Shown one piece after another: positions 1-4,990 of a stretch of 5,510 bases of DNA (position 1 is the first letter of the stretch; every line of letters begins with the position of its first letter). Both the position numbers and the translations under genes were made by a program. This stretch comes from Gemmatimonadota bacterium. Lineage in GTDB: Bacteria > Orphanbacterota > Orphanbacteria > Orphanbacterales > Orphanbacteraceae. The stretch covers positions 1 to 5,510 of the forward strand of contig JABDJQ010000428.1 of assembly GCA_013002425.1 (NCBI GenBank). Direction: 5' to 3'. The notes beneath the pieces were generated by a model. The model ran no database searches. It saw only the letters and a program-made list of their open reading frames with translations, and was not told the origin of the DNA.

Positions 1-489
1 CTGATCCGGACGAACTACCTCGGGCCGGCGGCGCTTGCGCGGGCGGCGCTTCCTCTGCTCATGGAAGGAGGCGGCGGCCGCATCACGGTCGTAAGTTCGG
101 TGCTCGGGAAGTACGGTACGGTGTCGAAGGCGAGCTACGCGGCCTCGAAACACGCGCTCCACGGCTTTTTCGATTCGCTGCGATACGAAGTGGAACCGCA
201 CGGCGTCGGCGTTACGATCGCGTGCCCGGGCGTGGTCGAAACGGAGATCGCGAAGCGCGCGATCGGCCCCGACGGAAAACCGCTCGGCGAAGCGAACGCC
301 TATACGCGCCCCGGCGGCATGAGCGCCGCGCGATGCGCGCACCTCATCGCGCGCGCGATCGAAACCGGGCGCGAGGAGATCACGATCGGCGGCGTCGAGG
401 CGCATGCCGTAAAACTGAAGCGCCACTTTCCGCGCCTCTTCAGCCTGGCGCATCGCATGTACACGCGCAGGAAGCCGAAATGGAGCTAG
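1..489 (+). CDS. Short-chain dehydrogenase/reductase (SDR), DHRS7-like, 5' partial
   Basis: The frame is open from the first base and ends in TAG at 487-489, giving 162 visible residues; the N-terminal Rossmann half with the GxxxGxG cofactor motif lies outside the window. Visible classical SDR landmarks are Asn5 in NYLG, the catalytic Ser33 in VVSSVLGKYG, and Tyr46 and Lys50 in the YxxxK motif (SYAASK), 13 residues after the Ser as expected. CPGVVET (residues 75-81) is the PGxxxT cofactor-loop motif. The SKHALHGFFDSLR stretch resembles the DHRS7/DHRS7B branch, NAD(P)H-dependent oxidoreductases of mostly unknown substrate. The family is clear, but the substrate cannot be told from sequence. 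The basic C-terminal tail (residues 138-160) may be peripheral to a membrane; that is inference. The stop lies 14 bases before the next gene's ATG, so the two are probably co-transcribed. Confidence 0.93.
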   Translation: MIRTNYLGPAALARAALPLLMEGGGGRITVVSSVLGKYGTVSKASYAASKHALHGFFDSLRYEVEPHGVGVTIACPGVVETEIAKRAIGPDGKPLGEANAYTRPGGMSAARCAHLIARAIETGREEITIGGVEAHAVKLKRHFPRLFSLAHRMYTRRKPKWS

Positions 490-497
490 AAGGAGGG
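490..497 (+). promoter_or_regulatory. Strong Shine-Dalgarno (AAGGAGGG) for the membrane-protein gene
   Basis: AAGGAGGG begins directly after the SDR stop codon and its GGAGG core lies 7 bases before the ATG at 504. It fixes that ATG as the start of the downstream gene, although the same frame is open much further upstream inside the SDR gene. Placement right at the stop suggests translational coupling between the two genes. Confidence 0.8.
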
Positions 498-503
498 AAC
501 GCG

Positions 504-917
504 ATGGTACTCACTCTGTTCTTCGTCACTTTCGCGATCGCATTCACCGTGTGCTGGATCGTGGCCCGCATCTTTCGCGGGTCGACGGAAGCGATCCTCG
601 ACCGCATCATCAACGATCCGATCAGCGCGGCATGGCAGCGCTACCTGCAGTTCGCGATCTTCGTCGTGGGGATCTCGAGCGGCGTGAAATTCTACCGTCT
701 GGAGAGCTACCTGCTGCCGCAGACTCATGTAGGCGGACCCGAGGCAAAGGCCGAGATCCTCGTGCTGACACGCGACCGCTGGATTCTGGAAGTGTACCGG
801 ACCGTGATCGGCACGTTGCAGGGCGTGGCGTGGATGCTGCTCGTTTTCTTCGTCGTGGCTCTGATCGCGTTCGTGATCGTGCGCATCTCGGAGTCGCGGC
901 GCTCGCGCGAGGGCTAG
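504..917 (+). CDS. Small three-helix membrane protein, function unknown
   Basis: 137 residues, ATG start set by a strong Shine-Dalgarno, TAG stop at 915-917. I do not recognise the family. Three hydrophobic segments are visible: residues 2-21 (very hydrophobic, followed by the basic ARIFRGS), about 46-62 (LQFAIFVVGISSGVKF), and about 101-127 (long, ending at the basic RISESRRSREG tail). Between helices 2 and 3 lies a loop of about 35 residues with charged and polar residues (about 65-98). The conserved-looking core is the DPISAAWQRYLQF segment, the VVGISSGV helix and the following YRLESYL. The basic C-terminus and the Arg after helix 1 suggest an inner-membrane protein; topology is not certain. 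It follows the SDR gene by 14 bases, so a shared transcript is likely, but no functional link follows. It overlaps the convergent ygfZ-like gene by 4 bases. Confidence 0.85.
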   Translation: MVLTLFFVTFAIAFTVCWIVARIFRGSTEAILDRIINDPISAAWQRYLQFAIFVVGISSGVKFYRLESYLLPQTHVGGPEAKAEILVLTRDRWILEVYRTVIGTLQGVAWMLLVFFVVALIAFVIVRISESRRSREG

Positions 918-1963
918 CGAAACGGCGTCTCTTCGAATCGCATGACGAGGATGCCGCGTGCGGTTTCACACGTGACCGGGGCGCCCTCTTCGATTGCCCG
1001 GGCGCGAACGAGGCCGAGCGCGACGCGTCGCCCGAGAGTCGGTCCGTAGGCCGCCGATGTCACGCGGCCCACGTTCTTTCCGTCGCTCATGATCGGATCG
1101 CCGGGCGCGGGAAGGGCGCCGGCGGCGTCTTCCGGTGCGTCCTCGTCGGCGTCGTCGATACCGAGCCCCACGATCCGTTTCGGCGGTTTGCCGATATAGT
1201 GCATTTTCGCCACCACCTCCTGTCCGCGGTAACACCCCTTCGTCAACGAAACGAGTTCGGGCATCCCCGCTTCGAGCGGGCCGATGTCGCCCGTGAGCTC
1301 CGCGCCGGCGCGCGGGATGCCGGCCTCGATACGGAGCGTTTCGTGCGCCATGTGCCCGACGGGCGTGGTGTCGGCTTCGACAAGTGATTTCCAGAACGAG
1401 ACAACCCGGTCGGCCGGCATATGGAGGTCGCAACCGGGTTCTCCGGTCCGATTCTTCCTGACGAGAACGTGATCCGGCATGTCTTCCTGTCGCACGTCCT
1501 CGATACCCGAGAGGTGAATGGACGCGCGCGCGACCGATTCGTCGGTGAACGCGACGTCATCGAGAATCGCGTACTTCGTAAGATCGGCCAGCAGGGGGTC
1601 GAGGTCTTCGCGCGGAGTCACGATCACGAACGAGTCCTCTTCGCAGATCAGATCGAAAACGGCCACGAACTTGCCCTTCGTGGTGAGAAAAGCGGATGGC
1701 CGGGACTCGCCCGGCATCATGGCGGATACGTCGCTCGTCACCATGCGATGGAGGAATGCGGCGCGGTCGCCCCCCCCGACCCGGATGGAGCCGAGGTGCG
1801 ACAGGTCGATCACGGCGGGGCCCGTTCGTGCCGCGTGGTGCTCGGCGACGGGGTCCCCGAAGTGGAGCGCCGTCGGCACGCCGAGAGGCGACCCCATGAT
1901 CCCCGCGCCGGCGTCGGTCAGGAACCGGAACAGGCCTTCCAGATTTTTTTCATTCGATTCCAT
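914..1963 (-). CDS. ygfZ: YgfZ/GcvT-like folate-binding protein (Fe-S cluster maintenance)
   Basis: 349 residues from the ATG at 1963-1961 to TAG at 916-914. The diagnostic motif is KGCYRGQE at residues 242-249 with Cys244, the K-G-C-Y-x-G-Q-E signature of the YgfZ/IBA57 branch of the GcvT superfamily. Other family marks are FGDPVAEHHAA (35-45), VIDLSHLGSIRVGG (51-64), LRIEAGIPR (210-218) and a C-terminal barrel with GDPIMSDGKNVGRVTS (288-303) and LGLVRARA (317-323). Family members bind tetrahydrofolate and support assembly or repair of some [4Fe-4S] enzymes; the Cys of the motif is needed for activity in E. coli YgfZ. True GcvT aminomethyltransferases lack this motif, so glycine cleavage is unlikely. 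The frame stays open 106 codons further upstream, but that extension runs antisense through the proline dehydrogenase gene and looks non-coding. The chosen ATG fits the usual family N-terminus. No Shine-Dalgarno precedes it. The gene contains a G8 and an A7 run. Confidence 0.93.
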   Translation of the reverse strand: MESNEKNLEGLFRFLTDAGAGIMGSPLGVPTALHFGDPVAEHHAARTGPAVIDLSHLGSIRVGGGDRAAFLHRMVTSDVSAMMPGESRPSAFLTTKGKFVAVFDLICEEDSFVIVTPREDLDPLLADLTKYAILDDVAFTDESVARASIHLSGIEDVRQEDMPDHVLVRKNRTGEPGCDLHMPADRVVSFWKSLVEADTTPVGHMAHETLRIEAGIPRAGAELTGDIGPLEAGMPELVSLTKGCYRGQEVVAKMHYIGKPPKRIVGLGIDDADEDAPEDAAGALPAPGDPIMSDGKNVGRVTSAAYGPTLGRRVALGLVRARAIEEGAPVTCETARGILVMRFEETPFR

Positions 1964-1969
1964 GTCTGA

Positions 1970-1998
1970 TATGTAACGGATGGGTGTTGCGCAGGCAA
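1970..1998 (-). promoter_or_regulatory. Candidate promoter for the ygfZ-like gene, possibly leaderless
   Basis: Read on the minus strand, TTGCCT (1998-1993) is followed by a 17-base spacer and TACATA (1975-1970). Only 6 bases separate the -10-like box from the ATG at 1963. A start site at the usual distance would fall on or next to the A of the ATG, giving a leaderless mRNA, which fits the lack of any Shine-Dalgarno. The -10 match to TATAAT is only 3 of 6, so this is a suggestion from spacing and context. Confidence 0.35.
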
Positions 1999-2013
1999 GG
2001 AGCCCTGTATAAT
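1987..2013 (+). promoter_or_regulatory. Candidate promoter for proline dehydrogenase (perfect TATAAT)
   Basis: TATAAT at 2008-2013 is a perfect -10 hexamer in otherwise GC-rich sequence. TTGCGC at 1987-1992 could serve as -35, although the 15-base spacer is short. Transcription would start near 2020, leaving a leader of about 13 bases that contains just the Shine-Dalgarno. It overlaps the minus-strand promoter candidate of the divergent ygfZ-like gene, so the two may compete for polymerase. Confidence 0.5.
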
Positions 2014-2021
2014 CCCGGGGT

Positions 2022-2028
2022 GGAGGTG
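2022..2028 (+). promoter_or_regulatory. Shine-Dalgarno GGAGGTG that decides the proline dehydrogenase start
   Basis: GGAGG (2022-2026) lies 6 bases before the in-frame ATC at 2033, the ideal distance. The GTG at 2028-2030 lies too close to the core and is in the wrong frame. This makes ATC 2033 the best candidate initiator. Confidence 0.65.
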
Positions 2029-2032
2029 TGAT

Positions 2033-2932
2033 ATCGCAGGTTTCATCGACAAGGCGACGGTCGGCCTTCTGCCGCTCGTCCCGAAGCCCATCGTCAAGAA
2101 GGTCTCGTCGCGCTACATCGCCGGCGAGACGCTCGAGGAAGCGGTTGCGGTCATCAAGGACCTGAACGCGAAGGGCGCGTGCGCCACACTCGACGTTCTC
2201 GGCGAGTACATCGAATCGCTCGACCAGGCCGATCGGTCTGTCGAAGCTTACATCGCGGCGCTCGAAGCGATCCGGCGACACGGCCTCGACTCCAATATCT
2301 CCGTCAAGCTGTCGTCGCTCGGCCTTCTGCTCGACCCGGAGTACTGTTTCCAGCGCGTGCGCGTGATCGTGAAAGAGGCCGCGGAGCAGGGACGGTTCGT
2401 GCGCATCGACATGGAAGATTCAAGCGTCACGGAAGTCACGCTCGCGATTCATCGCCGCCTTCGGGAAGAGTTCACGAACGTGGGCGTGGCGATTCAGGCG
2501 TACATGCGCCGCACGCAGGACGACGTCAGCGACATCATCGCGATGAACGGGAACATTCGTCTCTGCAAGGGGATCTACGTCGAGCCGCGCACCCTGGCGT
2601 GGAAGGATCCGCTTGCGGTCAACCGGAACTTCGCGTTCGCGATGCGTCGCGCGCTCGAGCGCGGCGTTTACGTGGGGATCGCCACGCACGACGAGCGTCT
2701 CATCTGGGAGGCGGACGCCATCATTCGCGAATTGCAGCTCGACAAAACACGCTACGAATTTCAGATGCTGCTGGGCGTGACGGAAGATCTGCGCGACCTG
2801 CTGATCGCGGACGGCCACAAGCTTCGCGTCTACGTCCCGTTCGGCGCGGCATGGTACGCGTATTCGACGAGGCGTCTGCGCGAGAATCCGAAGATGGCGG
2901 GCTATGTGATGAAGTCGATGTTCTCGCGCTAG
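2033..2932 (+). CDS. Proline dehydrogenase, monofunctional; apparent ATC start
   Basis: 299 residues if initiated at ATC 2033; TAG stop at 2930-2932. It is an FAD-dependent enzyme that oxidises L-proline to delta-1-pyrroline-5-carboxylate, the first step of proline catabolism to glutamate, and passes electrons to the quinone pool. Beta/alpha-barrel motifs in order: LPLVPKPIV (13-21) and SRYIAGETL (26-34), typical of the N-terminus; SVKLSSLG (90-97); VRIDMED (123-129); IQAYMRR (154-160); RLCKGIY (176-182); ATHDE (217-221); EFQMLLGV (242-249); VYVPFG (266-271); and the C-terminal Y277-S-T-R-R-L282 helix, whose arginine pair binds the proline carboxylate in this family. No P5C dehydrogenase domain follows, so it is not a PutA fusion. 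The frame extends upstream to a TGA at 1967-1969 without ATG, GTG, TTG or CTG, and the first in-frame GTG is at 2357, after about 108 clearly homologous residues. The start is therefore either noncanonical or damaged. Family call very sure, start uncertain. Confidence 0.92.
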   Translation: MAGFIDKATVGLLPLVPKPIVKKVSSRYIAGETLEEAVAVIKDLNAKGACATLDVLGEYIESLDQADRSVEAYIAALEAIRRHGLDSNISVKLSSLGLLLDPEYCFQRVRVIVKEAAEQGRFVRIDMEDSSVTEVTLAIHRRLREEFTNVGVAIQAYMRRTQDDVSDIIAMNGNIRLCKGIYVEPRTLAWKDPLAVNRNFAFAMRRALERGVYVGIATHDERLIWEADAIIRELQLDKTRYEFQMLLGVTEDLRDLLIADGHKLRVYVPFGAAWYAYSTRRLRENPKMAGYVMKSMFSR

Positions 2933-2934
2933 AT

Positions 2935-3621
2935 TCAGCTCTCGATGATCGTCAGAAACTCCTCGATGCTCGTCAGGTCGTTCATGACCGCGTAAGCGCC
3001 TTCTTTCGCGAGATCGGCCGCCGGCGTCGATCCCGTGGCGACCCCGATCGTGCGCGCCCCCGCTTCGTTTCCGCTCCGAATGTCGTAAATCGTGTCGCCG
3101 ATCACGTAGACCGAGTCGCGCGCGAGATCCGGGGCGCCCGCGTGCTCCCTGCCCTTCTCCACGGCCACTTTCGTAAGCTCCGGCCGAATCTCGGAATCGC
3201 TTCCGAATCCGCCGTAGTGGAAGTAGTGATCCAGCTCTCCGCGCCGCAGCTTCATCTTCCCCGTTTCGGCGAAATTGCCGGTGGCGAGCCCGAGATGATA
3301 GTGGTGGTTGTCGGTCAGGCGGTCGAGCAGCGCCACGACGCCATCGAGCACGCGGAATCCGGGGCCGTGTTCGAGTTCGGGGACGAGATATTTTGCATAG
3401 AGAGATCGAATGGAGTCCATTTGTTCTCTCGATAGCTCTTCCCCTCTGTGGAGCTGTCCCATCTGCCGGATAATCGCGTAGTCGGTCATGCCGTGAAAGC
3501 GAATTCCCTCCATTCCGTCGGGAGTTCCCGTCACCTCCTCAAACGCCCTGTCCAGCGCCCGTGCCCCCGCTCCGCCCGAGAGAAGGAGCGTGGCGTCGAT
3601 ATCGAAAATCAGCAGTTTCAT
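2935..3621 (-). CDS. HAD-superfamily hydrolase (phosphoglycolate-phosphatase-like)
   Basis: 228 residues from ATG at 3621-3619 to TGA at 2937-2935. HAD motifs are in order: motif I D7-I-D9-A-T11, where Asp7 is the expected nucleophile and Asp9 the acid/base; motif II Thr114 in GLATGN; a motif III lysine, probably Lys122 or Lys124 in GKMKL; and motif IV G175-D-T-I-Y-D180, the Mg2+-binding acidic pair. Residues about 14-90, including GMTDYAII (44-51), form a helical C1-type cap as in phosphoglycolate and beta-phosphoglucomutase-like members. The family hydrolyses small phosphate monoesters in the cytosol; the substrate cannot be read from the sequence. Motif I usually reads DxDGT; here Gly is replaced by Ala10. 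The frame is open 23 codons further upstream, but GAGGAA stands 4 bases before ATG 3621 and the homology begins there. It converges on proline dehydrogenase with only 2 bases between stop codons. Confidence 0.92.
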   Translation of the reverse strand: MKLLIFDIDATLLLSGGAGARALDRAFEEVTGTPDGMEGIRFHGMTDYAIIRQMGQLHRGEELSREQMDSIRSLYAKYLVPELEHGPGFRVLDGVVALLDRLTDNHHYHLGLATGNFAETGKMKLRRGELDHYFHYGGFGSDSEIRPELTKVAVEKGREHAGAPDLARDSVYVIGDTIYDIRSGNEAGARTIGVATGSTPAADLAKEGAYAVMNDLTSIEEFLTIIES

Positions 3622-3625
3622 GAAC

Positions 3626-3631
3626 TTCCTC
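3626..3631 (-). promoter_or_regulatory. Shine-Dalgarno GAGGAA for the HAD hydrolase
   Basis: On the minus strand GAGGAA (3631-3626) sits 4 bases before ATG 3621. It supports that start over the in-frame ATG at 3690, which has no such site and would add a non-homologous N-terminus. Confidence 0.6.
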
Positions 3632-3639
3632 GTGCTTTC

Positions 3640-3672
3640 GAGGCCGCCGTCGCGCGCGGCGATTCCGGCCTC
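3640..3672. repeat. Inverted repeat GAGGCCG/CGGCCTC between divergent genes
   Basis: GAGGCCG (3640-3646) and CGGCCTC (3666-3672) are perfect 7-base inverted arms separated by 19 bases. The spacer contains a short inner pairing (CCG at 3647-3649 with CGG at 3657-3659). In RNA made from the candidate minus-strand promoter the arm would sit at the very 5' end of the HAD mRNA and could stabilise it; as DNA it could be an operator overlapping the plus-strand -35. Chance is possible in sequence this GC-rich. Confidence 0.4.
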
Positions 3673-3691
3673 AGCCGTCTTATGGTACACT
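3663..3691 (+). promoter_or_regulatory. Candidate promoter for the secreted GH114-like protein
   Basis: TACACT (3686-3691) is a 4-of-6 -10 match, with a weak TTCCGG (3663-3668) 17 bases upstream. Transcription would start near 3698 and give a leader of about 28 bases, AT-rich and lacking a Shine-Dalgarno. The -35 match is poor, so confidence is modest. Confidence 0.3.
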
Positions 3692-3707
3692 GAGCGCTAA
3701 ATATCAA
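3679..3707 (-). promoter_or_regulatory. Candidate sigma70-like promoter for the HAD hydrolase
   Basis: On the minus strand TTGATA (3707-3702, 5 of 6 to consensus) is followed by a 17-base spacer and CATAAG (3684-3679, 4 of 6). The start site would be near 3672, leaving a leader of about 50 bases that opens with the inverted repeat and ends with GAGGAA. It almost abuts the -10 of the opposite promoter. Confidence 0.5.
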
Positions 3708-3725
3708 CTCAGATATGTGGCAAAT

Positions 3726-4943
3726 ATGCGAACTCTTCCACTGATTGTCCTTCTTTTGTTTCCCTGTGCCCTCCTCGCGGATCTCCCGGATCCGTGCGGA
3801 TGGGCGTATCAGTTACAGAATACCGTGCCGCAGCAGGTTGTCGCAAATCCCACGTTCAACGTCAAGGTAACAGACTATTCGAGTACCGGTGGAGAAGGGG
3901 GCGAGTATACGCCTCAGCAGGTGCTCGACATGAAGCAGTCGGGGAAGTCGCTGCTCGCCTATCTGTCGATCGGCGAGGCGGAGACGTACCGCTTCTACTG
4001 GCAGCCCGGCTGGATCGGCAATCCGCCCGCGTGGCTCGGCCCGTTCAACCCGAACTTCCCCGATAACTTCAAGGTGCGGTACTGGATGCCGGAGTGGCAG
4101 GACATCATCTTTCTGTACCTGGACAGGATCCTCGCGCAGGGGTTCGACGGCGTCTATCTCGACCTCGTCGATTCGTACCTGTTCTGGGATTCGGAGAACC
4201 CGGATTCCGATAACGACATGATCGCGTTCGTCGACACGATCGCCGGTTATGCCGCCGCGAACGGCGCCCCTGACTTCGTGATCGTGCCGCAGAACGGCGA
4301 GTTCATCACGGTTTCGCCCGGAGTGACGGCGACCGAAGCGGACAACTACTACTCCACGATCGACGCGATCGGCGTCGAGAGCGTGTTCTTCCGCGGCGGC
4401 GCGTCGGTCAACAATCCGTACAATCCCGAAACCGTGCGCATCACGCAGCTCGACGAATATCTGATTCGCGGCAAGCCGGTGTTCTCGTGCGAATACATCA
4501 CCGACGATTCGCTGATCGCGATCTACCTGGATACGGCCGATGCTTACGCTTACGTGCCGTATCACTCGACGCAGGATCTCGACTCGCTGCGAGACGGGCA
4601 GTGCGGTTTCACGAGCGTGGCCGCCGCCGCTTCGATGCCGGGGGGGCGTGACGCCGCGTTCCGGCTCGAGCCGTCGATCACGCGCTCCGGGACCACGATC
4701 GCGTTCACGAGCGACTTCGGCAAGACGGACGAGCACCGCGAAACGCGCTCACTGGGCGTGTACAGCGTGACGGGACGCCTCGTGCGCGATCTTACCGCGC
4801 GTGTCGAAGGCGTTTCCGGCGCACCGCGCATCGTATGGGACGGGCGCGACCGGAGCGGGCGCGGCGTGGCGGCGGGGACGTACTTCGTGCGGTGGGCGGG
4901 AAATGAGCGGTCGAGCACGGGACGTCTCGTGGTCGTGCGTTAG
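3726..4943 (+). CDS. Secreted TM1410/GH114-family glycosidase-like protein with C-terminal FlgD-like Ig domain
   Basis: 405 residues from ATG 3726, TAG at 4941-4943; an in-frame GTG at 3717 would add three residues, and neither start has a Shine-Dalgarno. Residues 1-18 are a signal peptide (MRT, a Leu/Ile/Val core, ALLA), with likely cleavage after Ala18. Residues about 25-285 match the MJ1477/TM1410 family (Glyco_hydro_114): AYQLQN (27-32), LAYLSIGEAE (77-86), YRFYW (88-92), VRYWMPEWQ (117-125), GFDGVYLDLVDSYLFW (139-154) and PQNGE (188-192). GH114 enzymes cleave alpha-1,4-polygalactosamine, and the hydrolase domain of PelA is related. E84, D146 and D149 are plausible active-site acids (inference from motif position). 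After a linker with a G7 DNA run (about 300-308), residues 312-405 form a FlgD-like Ig module (GVYSVTGRLVRDL at 344-356, WDGRDRSGRG at 371-380, GTYF at 384-387), of the kind found at C-termini of exported FCB-group proteins and perhaps a sorting or anchoring module. Substrate is not established. Confidence 0.92.
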   Translation: MRTLPLIVLLLFPCALLADLPDPCGWAYQLQNTVPQQVVANPTFNVKVTDYSSTGGEGGEYTPQQVLDMKQSGKSLLAYLSIGEAETYRFYWQPGWIGNPPAWLGPFNPNFPDNFKVRYWMPEWQDIIFLYLDRILAQGFDGVYLDLVDSYLFWDSENPDSDNDMIAFVDTIAGYAAANGAPDFVIVPQNGEFITVSPGVTATEADNYYSTIDAIGVESVFFRGGASVNNPYNPETVRITQLDEYLIRGKPVFSCEYITDDSLIAIYLDTADAYAYVPYHSTQDLDSLRDGQCGFTSVAAAASMPGGRDAAFRLEPSITRSGTTIAFTSDFGKTDEHRETRSLGVYSVTGRLVRDLTARVEGVSGAPRIVWDGRDRSGRGVAAGTYFVRWAGNERSSTGRLVVVR

Positions 4944-4944
4944 G

Positions 4945-4962
4945 CGCCGTTCCTCGTCGGCG
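4945..4962 (+). terminator. Weak hairpin after the secreted-protein gene, possible terminator
   Basis: CGCCG (4945-4949) and CGGCG (4958-4962) can form a 5-bp stem with an 8-base loop just after the stop codon, followed by a pyrimidine-rich stretch (about 4966-4978) rather than a true T run. It lies in the only gap (47 bases) between the convergent genes. TTCGGTCCGAA (4976-4986) is a further short palindrome that cannot form a good hairpin. Weak by intrinsic-terminator standards. Confidence 0.22.
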
Positions 4963-4990
4963 TGATCTCTCTTCCTTCGGTCCGAACCCC

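Noticed and set aside
222..503. Upstream extension of the membrane-protein frame into the SDR gene
   Set aside because: The extension is Arg-rich out-of-frame SDR sequence. The strong Shine-Dalgarno at 490-497 marks ATG 504.
1421..1976. Plus-strand open frames of 150-180 codons opposite the ygfZ-like gene
   Set aside because: They are antisense shadows of a gene with strong family motifs and have no ribosome site or familiar sequence.
1964..2281. N-terminal extension of the ygfZ-like frame upstream of ATG 1963
   Set aside because: The extra 106 codons run antisense through the conserved N-terminus of proline dehydrogenase and do not resemble the YgfZ family.
2357..2932. Proline dehydrogenase starting at the first canonical codon, GTG 2357
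   Set aside because: This would discard about 108 residues that match the family's N-terminus and barrel start, and there is no Shine-Dalgarno before it.
2179..3435. Long open frame on the plus strand crossing the proline dehydrogenase and HAD genes
   Set aside because: It is Arg/Ala/His-rich, lacks any recognisable motif and overlaps two clearly homologous genes in other frames. It is a by-product of high GC content.
3715..3744. Nine-codon leader frame (ATG 3715 to TGA 3744) overlapping the GH114-like start
   Set aside because: It has no ribosome site and no regulatory codon pattern. The ATG overlaps the in-frame GTG by chance.
3813..4736. Minus-strand 307-codon frame opposite the GH114-like gene
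   Set aside because: Composition (Arg, Val, Asp, Glu repeats) is typical of reversed GC-rich coding sequence, and the plus strand carries a convincing secreted protein.
4976..4986. Palindrome TTCGGTCCGAA in the gap after the GH114-like gene
   Set aside because: With a one-base centre it cannot fold as a terminator, and a single short copy is not enough to call a binding site.
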